Source: Chrysomallon squamiferum (Eukaryota > Mollusca > Gastropoda > Neomphalida > Peltospiridae). From it: a stretch of 64,000 nt of DNA. The notes below the pieces were generated by a model, which had not been told where the DNA came from, searched no databases, and was given only the letters and a program-made list of their open reading frames with translations. Below, one piece after another: positions 48,361-61,769 of this stretch. The position numbers were made by a program, and so were the translations under genes. The stretch is taken from contig CM022665.1 in the NCBI GenBank assembly GCA_012295275.1, positions 19,670,150 to 19,734,149 on the forward strand, given 5' to 3'. Numbering within the stretch: the first letter of the stretch is position 1; each line of letters opens with the position of its first letter.

Positions 48361-49208
48361 GAAGAATTTTGTGTTATAATTTATTTATTAAATTTTTTTG
48401 TTTTGGAAACTATGAATGTGCGCAGCATTTTAACTATAGTCTGCTTTAAAAAATTAAAAAACGAAAAAACGAAAATTAACACACACACACACACACACAC
48501 ATACACACACACACGCAAAGAAACAAAAGATTTGAAATCTAAGGTAGGTCTGAAAATATTTATTTTGATATTCTCAACTGAAAATTTTGTCAAATTCCCC
48601 ATTTGTATTGTGAAATACAAAACAATTAGATGGCAGCAAAATGTTGCTGTCATCTTTTATATTACAGTGTTAGCAGAATACTAAATAATTATTATTCTGA
48701 CATTTGTATTTGTTCGGAATACTTCTAATATAAACATAAAAAATTATATATATTCATGTATAATAATAATAATTAAAAAAAGAAAAAAGAAAGAAATTGA
48801 AACATAAAAAAACAAAAAAAAATTCTCTATCTGCTTAGTAGTAAAAACGTTTTTTAATAATTAGATTATTTATTTATTTATTCCATGCCAGAGTAAGTGA
48901 GTTCCCAGTCTAAATGTATTTGTTTGCTTTTTAGTTCTATGCTGAGTGGTTCGTTTTGATGATTTCACTATGTTTCTGTTATAAGAAAAAGGAAAGGGAT
49001 ACAGACTTTGGATTAAATTAGCAACTACATAATAAAAGAAAAATATTTTAAAATCATTCGAATTCATTATCGTGTTAACATCTAAGAAAAAATATCTTTT
49101 TTTTTTTTTTTTTTTTACTTTATCTTGTGTTAAATGTCAGTGAGAAAAGTCAGCTGTACGATCATGGGAGAAGAAAACAAGTTTGAATCAATATTTCTTC
49201 TTTAGTGA

Positions 49209-50200
49209 TTTTCAAGAGAAATAGTCAGAACACACTGTGATTATTATTTTTTTTTTCTATTGATAATATATATTCCTTTACTAAAAAGCCAACAAAAAGC
49301 AATTAATTAGTCACTCAGCGAAAAGAAAAATATTATCTTTCGCAAAATCATTTTTATTCTTGACATAATCCATTTTTAAGAATGTGAACATTTCATTCTG
49401 TTGCTGATATATATTTGAATACTTAAACATTTTTTTTTTTTTTTTTTAAGTATTTCTTTTAAAAATTTAATTGAAAAATGTATACAGTATTTAATGTAGC
49501 TAAAAGTACTATCATATACTTCCACTAACAGAAATATAGTACATGAGGAATCTAGTTATTTCGCGGCATGATAATCGAACAAGAAGAACTAATGTCAACA
49601 TGAAAACCAGAGAGAAATACAGACTGACAGAGAACTGTAACAAGCAGGCAAACACAGATGACAAACATGAATAAAAGTATGCGATGAACATTAAATAAAC
49701 ACTCCTACAGATAAAAAAAAAATCACAATAAATAATAGAAATACTCACACAAAACTTAAATTCTATTTATCAAATTCAGAAAACAATATAGCACGCGCTT
49801 TACACATGATGATGTGAGAGATGAAAAAGGCAATAAATTCAGAAAGCAGCCTGTTATACATAACTTCCCAGAGACTCAACGTATATCAGAGGCATTTCGA
49901 AATAAAAAGTCTACATTTTACAATAATGATATAGTTTGATAATTCACATTTCGATGCTGTGGTAAATATATGGTTGCTTAGCACATGTCTATCACGATTC
50001 CTTAATTAGACGATCAAAAAGTTATAAATATTTTCGTACACGAATAGGATTCTTTTCATTGGTTTGGCAGATGTTGAAAAGGTGTAACTACTTACAATCA
50101 GTGAACTCTATTGTTATTTATTATATAAATAATAAATCCATGAAATACCCCCTCCATAATGTAAAAGACATAATTGATATTCAATTATTCAATTTATGGT

Positions 50201-50254
<54 letters not shown>

Positions 50255-51397
50255 TGTATGTATATTACAAATCTTAAAATATAAAAGATATTTTGTTTTT
50301 GTAATATCTGAATTAGACTGTGCAAAGGCTACAATAAATCATAAACTATGTAATGGAGTTTAATTGATGCCTTATTTTTTAAGTAGTTTCTGAAAGCAAT
50401 TTTAGAACTGGCGCTTATCTCGTGTACGTCTGTTGTACATTTATTAAAATTCAGAAATGAAAATCTAGTCGTGATTTTATTAATCAGAAAAAACGGATCC
50501 ACAGAGAAATAATCCAGCGAAGTATCTGCTTTTGGTAAAATCTTTTTAGTGACTAACATTAATTACAGTATCACTGAATTACCAGCTAGTACCAGAGGTC
50601 TCTACTGGCAGCAGTTTCATGACGTAGTTTTCAAATCAACAAAAGTTATTGATTTAACACTTGTAGTTATTTTATTTACATTAAAGTTTGTAGACATCAA
50701 AGTTAACAGATTTTAAAGATCTATATCAAGACGAATCAAACGTTGGATAACTAGGATGTGATCAATATCTGTCTTCGTTTTCTCATCATTTTATGTTTGG
50801 TTTAACGCTTGACAAGTCTAAGCTGATAACTTTCTCCTATCAGTGAGCTTTCAGCACCTCACCTCTCTAAGAAAAACGAATTATCCAATGGATGTCTCCT
50901 TCTGTCACTCGAGGTTGCTTGTTTTCTAATGCCCATTACTAATACTGTGGGCTGTTGACTTTTCCTCGCCAATAGGTCTCTAAGGATCTGTAATTTGCAA
51001 TCAGTAAAAGAAAATTAAATCAGCACCTGCCTTTAGGACAATATAAAACTCAAGAAAAAGTTTGCATTTCAAACGATAGACGATTTCTGTGTTCAAAATG
51101 TTTTTAATAAATGTACTAACCTGAACTCAGGGTTTGATAATTTGGGAAGAGAAAACTTCATCCTTTAACTGTAAAGCATAACAACAAGAAGAAGAAACAA
51201 ACGAGAAAGGAGAATTAAAGAAAAAAATAATAACTCGATCAGTCAATAAAAGTTTAGCAATAATGGTGTCCAAGACAAAACAAAATCATTTTTATAAATT
51301 AAAATTTAAAAAAAAAAAAAAAAAAAAAAACGCTATATAGCATCCCCCAAATATTCCCCAAGGGAGCTCACTCTATAGTATTTTGCGGCTCTTTACA
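49209..51397. other. Intergenic beyond right arm
   Basis: No gene recognised. Contains poly(T) 49,431-49,447, a (TA)n/(TGTA)n array 50,203-50,262 and poly(A) 51,308-51,330. Open frames (49,512, 50,059, 50,329) show no motif. Confidence 0.5.
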
Positions 51398-51433
51398 ATG
51401 AGCGACAAAGATGATTTGGACGTAATTATTTAT
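51398..51433 (+). CDS. Candidate first coding exon, very weak
   Basis: ATG followed by an acidic start MSDKDDLDVIIY directly before a GTGAGT donor, with a TATA-like word CTATATAG about 65 nt upstream. No downstream exon was identified, so this may be chance. Confidence 0.15.
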
Positions 51434-54400
51434 GTGAGTTTGATCGAACTGTCGGCAAAATGCATTGCTATGGTATATTTACAAATAATTATAATTCTTA
51501 CGAAAACAATATTGTATTAACAGAACGAAGCAGGAATATTACCCTTTCAGCAGCACTACTTAGTACTGAGTCTTATATTAAAATCATCGACGACTTAATG
51601 CCTAGAATTCGACTCATCTGTGTTAACATCGCGAATCTGAAAAGCACTGGTGAACTTTCTGTTTATTTTGGGGAATAAATTAATCAGTTGTGACACGTCC
51701 ACTTTAAAAAGTTAATAGTATCGAAATACACACACAGACACAAATATAATTCTTGTTTACTTTTTCTTTTTATAAATAATAAATAAAGTAATAGAGAGAG
51801 AGAAAAAAAAATTGGATAAGAAATAACTATAATAGCATTTATAAGCGGCATAAAATCTGTTGTATAATTTACAAGACAATTAATCTTCATATCAATGTTT
51901 TTCACTTACTATACAAATTATTATCATTAAGCTGATAGTTAACGAATCACTACGTTTAACGCTACATTGAGTGTAGTTAACAAAAATAAATATTGCTTAA
52001 ATTAAGTTAATTTTATTCCTGAAAATTTTAAATTGTAGTAGGCCTATGAAATTAGAATTTGTGTTTGGAGACTCCTACATCGGCATTTGATTAACCATGT
52101 AATGCTTTTGATGTTATTTTTGACTCGTCGTTTTGTTGTATTTTACCTTTGTTTTCACGCAGTAGCCGAAATGTTCTTTTATTCTGATATATCGTTAAAC
52201 ATTCATTCACTCATTAATTCATTTTTAACTCAAAAGAGAAAATTATAATGCTTCCTTAAATCAAAAAAAAAAAAAAAAAAGCATTTCAGTGCCGACTACC
52301 TTGATGATAGGAAGGAAATACTCGTTCATTCGACAAGCCAAAGTGAACATTAACAATTTTACATAATATTTTATATTTGAACTAGCAGAAAACTATTTAT
52401 TTAAAATTATTTATTTATTTATTATTATTATTAAAGTAACAGGTACTTAAAGGAGATAGCAGTGCCAAGAACTGTAAATAAAAACTGTAATGTTTTAAAC
52501 ATCAGATTATAAACATTTAGATATTGTTTCAGAACCCGGACCCGCACTTACCTAACCCATACTCCGCCACTCTTTGTTAATATTTAAACGAAAGTTTATA
52601 CCCTGGTATAGTCTGATCCAGGGCAAAATATACACTGAGGTGTAAAATAGCCTGGGCTGGTTTATTCCGCGGAGTATGTTTTGGTCTAGAGCAAATAATA
52701 ACCCATTCTGCGACAGTTATGTCATTTGTAAGTTTTAATTTTTCACTCAAACAAATAACTCAATAAATATTCAGTGCTCTTTTTATATACACAAGTTTAG
52801 TTCGGCAAAATGTGGTGACGATCTAAAAAAAATCGAACATTTTTTTTTTTTTTTTTTTTTTTTTATTCGCTTTTCTTACTGTATGTAATTTTCCTATCTT
52901 CTGGATATTGCCCCAATTTACAGATTTCAGTTGTTATGCATGTAATGTAAATTTCCCTCTGATATTTAATATATGTAGTAACAGAAACAATTTTTGTTTC
53001 TTTTTCAGATGTTTTATGAATTAACTTAGATTAAATGTCGAGAGACATTTTTTTCTATGTGACCTGCGTTATTGATTGTCATTTTAGCTTTCTATTACGT
53101 AACACAAGATTGCTAACATAAGCTGCACATGCGCTGCATGCTTTTTGTGTGAAGTCAACATCTCAGCACCATTCTCTCTTCAGCTTATTATAATATTTTA
53201 TGTTATTATCCTGCCTTAAACTGATAATTAAATTTGCTTTTGACATTCGTTTGAACCAGTTGTTCAGATTTGTTAAATTGTGGAAGTACAAGTTAAGAAA
53301 CTTGTATATAAACATCTAGCAGCGATATGTTTACGGTTTATAAATATTTTCTTTATTTCATATGTAATTACTAATGGTAGTACCGTAAATAATAAAAGAA
53401 AATAATTGCATTTTATTACTAAAAATATTTTGTTGTGATATTATTTTAAGGTTATATATATATATATACACATAGGCAAATAATCTCACTAACATGTCGG
53501 TCATAGGCACAGTACATTTGTATACAAGTAACAAAAAAATAAAAAACTGAAAAAAGTAGTTATTATCAATGAATAGATTTTTAAAATAATTCATTTTATG
53601 AGAAGTGCCCTAATTGTAATTAAATTTAAAAGTCAAAAATGTTCTGACATTTTGTAAAAATCTATGTCTATTATTTCTAGAACTTTTATTAAAAAAAAAA
53701 AAAAAAAGAACATTTGCTATAGACTATAATTTACATAATGTAATGAAGCATTAACAGATTTATTCGGGTAAACTAATTCGGTCTAAATATTTTCACCATT
53801 CACTTTTGAAACTTTCACTAATATTATAAGAAATGCTGGTACACTTTCTACTTTTTGTCGGTTGTCTCTTTTGGCAAGAAATACTAGAATTCAGAAAATG
53901 AACAATCTGATTATATAGCAAAGACAAAGAAAGGCTTTTTCTGCATTTTAACGTTTTATTCCCCCCCCCTCCCCTCAACGCGTTTATCACGTCATAAGAG
54001 TGAAGAGAATTTTTGGATCTTCAGTAACGATGTATTTCATAAGAAATGAGAAATGCTGCTCTTCCATACTAATAACTTTATTTATTATAAAAAAAAACAA
54101 AAAACCCTGACATATGACTCATTTTGTGTCATTGATTATAAAAGGTTGGATTTTTTAAAGAAAGAAGAAAGCAAGTAATAAAAAAAAAAAAAAAAAAATG
54201 TATTTTTTTTTTATATTCACAGCATGAAGGATAATAAGTTTAATAATATAATCATTTTCAAAATCATCTAACTGCAAATAAAATGTACGTCGATTTCCCT
54301 CGTGCATAAACTGAATTCAAGTAATCACTTCAGCGTTTACAAATAAATCTGGAATTTATCAATGGAATATGAAAAGAGATTTCATTTTCCGTTATTAAAT

Positions 54401-54645
54401 ACAATTTTTATTATGCCGTGCTGATTATAAATTACACTTACTGAAACTGTCGATATGCGTACTGTTCGATTTCTCAATAACTTGAATAAAAATGTGGGTT
54501 ATAACTAATTTATGAATTTTAAATACTGTCCAAAGAACATGGTGTTCGTCTGAGTTCATTATATTCACTTTTTCTCTTAGGTGCGATAAAAAACATGAAA
54601 TAAAACATGAAAGGACTAACCACAGGCACTGCAGGGGTAGGGTTG
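51434..54645. other. Intergenic, no clear gene
   Basis: AT-rich. Poly(A)/poly(T) runs occur at 52,263-52,280, 52,841-52,864, 53,692-53,707 and 54,180-54,198. A somewhat GC-richer patch around 52,535-52,690 is unrecognised. Nothing with coding signature. Confidence 0.5.
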
Positions 54646-55083
54646 AATGGATTTGGCTATTAATTCAAAAACGGCGGCTGCTTCTCATCGAAATATTGTG
54701 CAGCCGTTTACATTAGCAGAATTTTTAGTGGGTGAGGGTAATCGACGGCAAAAAGTATCAGAATTGCTGGGTGGGTGGGGGGACGGTTTAATTTTTTTTT
54801 TTAAATATAGATCATGGCAGAAAATGCATTATTTTTGCATTCTCGGAAGTTATTGACAAGGGAGACAATGATGCTAGTTCCCAGCAGAACGGATCCTCGG
54901 AAAAATTAACGACATAGATTACGTTACAGCACATTTCTACTGCGCATTACGTCATGGGACCTGCCATAACTGCAAAAATTTCCTGCAGTTCTCGTTGACA
55001 CATTCGCGGACGGATCTCGGCAGACATCGTGGGTGCGAACACCCCGTGCGTATCAGAGAAGGATTATGGGTCTGTAAGGCGGG
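54646..55083 (+). promoter_or_regulatory. Candidate promoter and non-coding first exon
   Basis: CpG-containing, GC-richer sequence in an AT-rich setting. It has an ATF/CREB-like word (ATTACGTCAT, 54,946-54,955) and ends in a strong donor (GGCGG/GTAAGTA, donor at 55,084). The part just before the donor has stops in all frames, as expected of a 5'UTR exon. No TATA box seen. The gene it would serve lies to the right, possibly beyond the window. Confidence 0.4.
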
Positions 55084-56458
55084 GTAAGTAAATGTTTTTT
55101 CATTTTTGTTTGTTTAAATTTTATTATGATTTTCCTTTCTTTCCTATTCTCGCTATATATTTATAATATTATATACACATCATCTGAGGTTCATTCGGGA
55201 ATTGAACTTGTGAAGTTTTGTATTTCCAGCGCCACATAATGCTGATTCACATACATACTTACGTATGTGCTTTCATACATACAAATACAATTGTGCCAAT
55301 CGAGGGGAGAAGTGAAATAAAATTACAGTTCACTTACAAATTGATCATATAAAAATTCTTAAATCATAAATTTAAACTTTAGGCAATACCAAATTTATTT
55401 TGACAAAAATGATTGTAACACAACTAAAACTTGTTATTATCAACAGTGAACATAAATTGTGGTAAAGTATTGGATTACTGTGTATAACTCTCATCAATGA
55501 ACATTTGTCAATTATACAAAAGTTTCTTTAAATAATAAAAAAAGAAAATAAATTATGATCTCAAGGACTATTTTTTATTTTTTTTTAACATTTAAATGGC
55601 TTCATCAACACCATTGTTTAAAAGACATTAAAAAGTTAGTGACTTGTTTTGTCTCTCTCAGGGTAATGCAAAGTAAACTATCTGGTCAAAAGGAGGATGG
55701 TATCAGTGGATCTTTTTAAATTTGAATAATCTTACATTTATGATATAACTGGCTTAAAATTAAGAAGACATTTTTTTCTTTTGTTCCCTAAATTGTACAG
55801 CTTTCATTTTTGTTTCATTCTGTCTGTGATGCAGCTTTTCTCTTTTTTCCTTCTGCTATCCTTTATTCTTTTTCTTGTGAAACTGATTAATGTTAAAACA
55901 TCTTAACATCAAGCCATGGATTTACACTGTATTAACGAGCAGTATATTGTTTATTTAATGGACAACAGAAATAATATACATTGCAAATGCCTCGTACCAA
56001 AATTGACAATGAACTCGCATGCTCTATTTCCATCATAAAAGTTATTGTATTGCTGTTGTATAGCTGTTAATTTTCTTTTGGCAGACACAAGCACATACTC
56101 ACAAGTCACACATTAATTACATGCATAAACAAATTTGTGTAGTGTCACACTAATTATGTACTGTTTGAATACATTATCGACAGATTTATTGTCAGTGATC
56201 AGCAGAGAATGCTTGCAAAATAATATCACCATTTATTTGCATCAGCAGAGATACACTTAGACACTCAATTCTTGAAAATGGATATCACTTTCATGTCTTT
56301 CACCAAAAATAAATCAAAATCACAGAAGCATGGCTCTAGTATTATCAGGAGCTGCTTCTTGTACTGAAGTAATACTCACTCATCTTTGATTATTCAGCTA
56401 AGCAGATTGTAGTTAAATATGAATAGCTATTTAATTAATAAAATATTTTTTATTACAG

Positions 56459-56559
56459 TGTAAACAGCTTTTCTGCTGTAAACATGTCTGTGAGTATGAA
56501 CTACATGGACTAATGGAGAAAACGGGAATGCCTGATGAAGACTGACTGCTAGTACAGTG
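56459..56559 (+). other. Candidate non-coding 5' exon
   Basis: A 101-nt stretch between TTTATTACAG and GTAACT that is less AT-biased than its surroundings and has stops in all frames. It fits a spliced leader exon downstream of the candidate first exon at 55,083. Inference only. Confidence 0.25.
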
Positions 56560-57008
56560 GTAACTGTATAGTTTAAAATTTATTTTCTTATAAATTCAGA
56601 TATATAAACTGGTATACAGACACATAGTACTGGTATCACAACTCACTTTCTGTTATTGCTGGTATTGAGCCTTTAAGGCTTTTCAGTGGTTGAAAATTAA
56701 CTACCTTATTTACAATTAATATTACCATATACTGCACATGTTTTAGTATTAGCAGTCTCAGAAAGCCAAAATACTGTTTGTGTTGACAACTTGTTATTGC
56801 CATAGAAACATTGGTAAAAAGCAGATTCAGTGGATTTGTGAGAGTTTCACGCCCATTGACTGGTACATTTAGAACTGCACATGGCTTTAAATTCTTTGAT
56901 AAAAAGAAACTAGTATTTTAATTGATAAAATATATAAAAACTAATCAAGTGTTTCGACAGTAAAGATTTGTTAAATTAATAATTGTTTATTTTTCTTTTC
57001 TTTTACAG

Positions 57009-57130
57009 ATTATGAAGCAACATAAAGAACAATGAAAGCAGAAAATAGATGCTGTCTACAAAACACATGTACAAACATCATGTGAATATACATGCCGTGG
57101 CTTGTATGAACAGTAATAAAAAAACTATAT
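57009..57130 (+). other. Candidate non-coding 5' exon
   Basis: Starts after a strong pyrimidine tract and acceptor (TTCTTTTCTTTTACAG). The 3' limit is not clear; there is no good donor. Contains many stops, so it is not coding. Confidence 0.22.
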
Positions 57131-57461
57131 CTTGAGATATTGTGTAAACAGTTTCATTTTGCATAAAACATTTGTTCTATAAATATTTCTTTAAACAAAT
57201 CTAACTTTTTATAACAATTATACAAATCTCACGAAATAATAAATGACAATACAAAAAAATAAATAAGACAACAAGAAACCAAAACCAAACAGAAACACCT
57301 TTAATATATTTTCTCCTCGTCATCCATAAGTGTATACTGATATTTACATTTGTTTCACAAATTAAAAATATTTTTCTATTTCATTTAAACAATTTTAGAT
57401 TTATTACTACTAACTTTTTAACCATGAATAGTAACATGTACATATATTTTTTTGATTACAG

Positions 57462-57622
57462 GAATTTACCAGACAATCTTTCTCCAAATTTGTGAAAATA
57501 TGGACATCAAAAATTTAACAAGAAAAAATAGAAAACAGAAGAAAAAAAGCAAAGACAAGACATTATAAAAGGAAGCCTGAACAGAAGTGAACAAAGCAAT
57601 AATGAGCAAGCCATAGTTATTA
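57462..57622 (+). other. Candidate non-coding 5' exon
   Basis: Follows TTTTTTTGATTACAG and ends at ATTA/GTAAGT, 161 nt, A-rich with stops in all frames. Together with 56,459-56,559 and 57,009 onward it could form an alternatively spliced 5'UTR. RNA evidence is lacking. Confidence 0.25.
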
Positions 57623-57896
57623 GTAAGTCAAGATAATTTCTGAATTGCTGTATTTTATCTACATTGGTATTGTAATGTTAGAATTGGCATTCCTAGTATC
57701 CAAGTATGTTAGTATTTTCAACAGACAAATGAAGTTTTATTTATTGCTCTGTTTAAAAAAGTTGTAAATATTTTTATTATTTTATTTTTTTATTTTATTT
57801 TTTTACTTTGATGGGTTAAAATGTCTTTTTCTTCAGTGTTTTTTTTTATATGGATTTTTAAAAAAAATTAATTTCATTACTTTTTAAATATTTATG

Positions 57897-57927
<31 letters not shown>

Positions 57928-60819
57928 CTTGCTTGGTTAAAATGTGTTTACTTGTATTTTTTCTTTTTTTTTAATTTATAATTTTTAATTTTTTCTGTTA
58001 AACCGTTTTAAAAATATTTTGGTTTGATTTCTATTTCTTTTTTTTTTATTTACTATTATTATTATTATATAAAAATACTATGTGTACTTACAATTATATT
58101 TTCATGGTAAGATTATCAGACTTTTTAATTTTGAAAGAGAAAAGAAAATACGAAATAAGATATATATAAAATACAACAGGTAAAAGTATTGTGCTATTTA
58201 GTTACTGTATTTTTTTGTTTTTTTTAAAGTACATTTGTATGAACACATAAAATATTACATTAGTATCCACTTATGTATCATAAGCACATTTTAAGTGAAG
58301 GTGACAACCAGTAATGGAGGAAACTGCTGTTGTTCTCAATGTTTCTTCTACAGAATCCTTGTAGTGTAAATTTTACTTTTACTTCTTTACTTCTTTTTAA
58401 CATTATCATGTAAAGAAAACATTTAACACTACGCTCATATTAAAACATACACACCCACACACACACACTCAAAACAAAAAACAGGCACTTATCGTGGTCA
58501 TGAAAGAATTAACAAAGGCAGTTCATTAGACATCTGGATGATACTAAGATCATTAGACATCTGGATGATACTAAGATAAGCTGTTTTAATGGAAACAGTA
58601 TTGAAAAATACCTTAAAGAATATGAAAATATGAAAGAAAGAGGTTGGTCTGTTTTCATCAAAAAACAACTTTAAAATATTAAGGTAAAGTGTCTCAATTT
58701 TCTTTCAGAACATTTTGTCTGTCTTCTTAAGTGCTAGAATTAATAAGTAGAAAAATTGACATGTAGCATAGAAATAGATGATTTTTCTAGGGTTATTTTG
58801 TCCTAAAACTGAAACTATTTTCTGTTCAGTTTCTCTGATACAAACAGGAGTCTTCTAGAGGTGTTCCAAAAATAGTAATACATCTTACGTGCTTTTCTGT
58901 GTGCAAGATTATTTAAAATATTTCTTGCTGTTTGATCATTGTTGGCTCTCATTGTTGGGAAAAAAAGCCTCAGCGTATTGATTCAACAGTTTCCTGTTTT
59001 GTCTTCTTTCAGTCAGTACCATTCCACTATATACTACCTATCCAGTCTGTTCCTTCATATTCCATTCTTCTTGCTGGCCTTCATCTAAACCTTTTCCCTT
59101 CTTGTAGTTTTCAAGTGGTGAAATGCAATATCCACAGGTTATATTGTGTTCAACTCATCTGCTTGTTTTCATGTTCAGTCATATGTTTTCTCTGATTAAT
59201 CTAGTACATAGTTTCTTCTCTGATACAACCACTGACGAAAAATTGTTTGCTGTATTTTGTTGAACAGCTTAGTGATGTTTTTAGAAACTAAAAAAAAATG
59301 AACAATAAACAACTAAAACAAAAACAAGAATAACCATTAAACAAAGAAGAACGTTTGCATTTTGTAAAATTATATATTTTATTTTTACTTCAATCAAAGC
59401 ATTTCAAATTATTTTTCCATTAACGTTTTTCTTTTTACAAGTTTCTGCCTTATGTTGTGTTGTGACTTATTTCTGCTGTACATAATCAGTACATCATAGT
59501 AACTTGTAGAAAAGTGATGATGAACTAAACAATTTGGCTTTCTCTCATATGTATAAATCTATATAAAACAATAGTGATGTGGAACTGCCTGTCTGTTTAA
59601 TCTAAAGATTGCTAGTACTGTTTGGTGTATACTTTTATTTGAAATATTGTATAGTGGTGGGGAGAAACTTTTCACTTTAACAGCAGGGATCATGTGAAGC
59701 AGGCTAGTTGTTATGCACAATTAAAAACAAGTCAGATAACATTTTGATTGACAGAGTAAATACAATGATTTCACACTTCTAATTTAAATGAACATGTTCC
59801 AGAGGAAGAAGCCTAAATTAGGAACAGTCCAGACATTTTAAATATGGATATAATGACAACCTTTACAACATAGTGATATTTATTTCAGTTTAACTGGTGG
59901 GATAGTATTATTTTCATATTAGTTTTGGATCATATTTTTTCTTTTTTTTCGGAAAATTCATACATGTAGCTGTGTGGATCTTTGATGGATTTGAATTTTT
60001 TCATTGAGTGGTTTTCTCAATTTTAATACTGAAATAAAATAAGAGGAAAACAAAATAAGAATTAGATTTTACTTGCTGTAAATATTTTTAATAATTTCTA
60101 CATAATTTCAGAAAACAAAAATACCTTTTGAGGCAGGTTTGTTTTATTTAAAATCAATCCTGTTACTTACCAGCAATTAGCATGGCTTGAGCACTGAAAG
60201 CTAAAACTTTGATTAGTTTGCAAAATAACTGAAAAGGTTTAGATTTAAATTTTACTGTTGAGTTATTTAAAAACATTTTGCACACATCAGGTTTGAATTT
60301 CAGATTTCCTATAATATAGTAAGTCAATGTAAAATGTATTAGTAACATAGATTACAGACAGTTTTACATTAGTAACCTCTTTTTCATTTTCGGTTTTAGT
60401 TTTGGCTTAGTTTTCTATTACAAATTTTCTTTTATCAGTTGCAAATAATATTTTCAAGATTCCAATTTGTTTTCCAGAGCTCACTCTGTAAGTGGTTTTG
60501 AACTTGCATATAAATCTGTTCATTTCATTGTAGTACTTCAACACTGAAACAGTTTGCATAAATGAATTTTCATATCGAGCTGGTTGTGATGTTTTGTTGT
60601 GGGTCCTTGACTTGTGTGGCTTGTTTGATCTGCTTTCATCACCAGGTTCCTGAAGTTAATTTGCTGCTCAGTTCTTGGATGCTCTTGGCATTGTTTTCTT
60701 ATCATCCACTCATTCCCAATTATTTTGCTTAATTTTTTATTTTATTTTAATAGGATGTGTTTGCTTGTTGTGTTTAATTGTAATTGTTTTAAAAAAAAGA
60801 AGAAAAAAATCTCAAACTA
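57623..60819. other. Intergenic or intronic, no clear gene
   Basis: Long AT-rich stretch with T-rich runs (57,770-58,070) and an exact 27-bp tandem duplication (58,524-58,577). The 87-codon frame at 58,932-59,195 is not recognised. Confidence 0.5.
58524..58577. repeat. Exact 27-bp tandem duplication
   Basis: Two perfect adjacent copies of a 27-bp unit beginning CATTAGACATCTGG. Confidence 0.95.
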
Positions 60820-61188
60820 TCATCTCCTCGAGTTTAATTTGTATTCTGTGTTCATAATGTAAGTTGTCACTTCAGCGAGGACCATCTCTCTGTATTTCAA
60901 GTCTGGTGCTAAGATGTTTTGAAGTGTGAACTCAGTTTTTAGTTCATCCAATGTTTTGTGTAAGGTATTTTGTTCCTTGGCAAAAATTGTACAGTGAAAC
61001 AGGTAGTGTTTCACGGTTTCAAAGAGTCCACAGCTGTAGTTGGGTGATGTGAAGTTTTCACATTTGAATCTGATTGGTCGAGTAGCTGATTCTGAGTTTG
61101 GTAAGATTGTTGTTGTGTAGTTTGTTGGTAAGTGTGATATTAGGTATTTTGGTGAGTGGTTTAATGCCATTTTTATTATTAGTGACAA
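60820..61188 (-). mobile_element. LINE ORF2 C-terminal remnant
   Basis: A 122-codon minus-strand frame ends with the Cys/His arrangement typical of the region after reverse transcriptase in non-LTR retrotransposons (CGLFETVKHYLFHC, then a helical charged tail with many K and E). Upstream reverse transcriptase and endonuclease domains are not present in the window, so this is a 5'-truncated fragment. The clade is not determinable by eye. Confidence 0.6.
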
Positions 61189-61769
61189 CTTTTGTGTTGT
61201 TATGTGATACAGCTTAAACTACTAAATGACTATTCTCTATCCATTAGAGAACAAGAACTCAATATGGATAATTGTTTTATATATGTGTATATATATTACA
61301 TAAACTAACCCTCAAGGGTAAGATACAGTTAAATCGTATGATTCAAACAATATGCTATAAAACCTAACAGCATTGATATGGAGTGACTCCACTTTGCTGG
61401 ATGCTATTGTTCTTATATAGAAATCACTGATGTGCACTAATCCCTAGTACAATATGTGATTATGGTATAGTCTAATTCAATAAGTAACTTGAAAAAATCA
61501 TTCAATCACTTCATCGTTCATTTTATTGCATTTGGCAATAATTCGTCATTCATAATATCCATTATTTACCTTCAGATTATTGCATGTGACAATAATTTGT
61601 CAATCGTAACATTCATTTGTATACATAAATTCAAATTCATATGTAAATTACACATTGTTCAATATTATACATATTGGTCATTAAATTGCATATGGCAATA
61701 ATTCATCATTCTTATAAATTAGTTTAGTCATTCATAACTTTTGCTGAGCAAGGTCCAACTGCAGCATTC

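Larger units (their letters stand above)
42300..49208. repeat. Right arm of large inverted duplication
   Basis: Reverse-complement partner of the left arm. It is shorter (about 6.9 kb against 9.2 kb), mainly because the stretches equivalent to left 3.5-6.8 kb and 0.5-1.1 kb are reduced here. It carries the plus-strand GPCR copy and a Tigger-like insertion (about 43,611-44,308) that lies between two paired blocks and has no counterpart at that place in the left arm. The spacer between the arms is about 33 kb, so this is a dispersed inverted duplication and not a simple hairpin. Confidence 0.93.
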
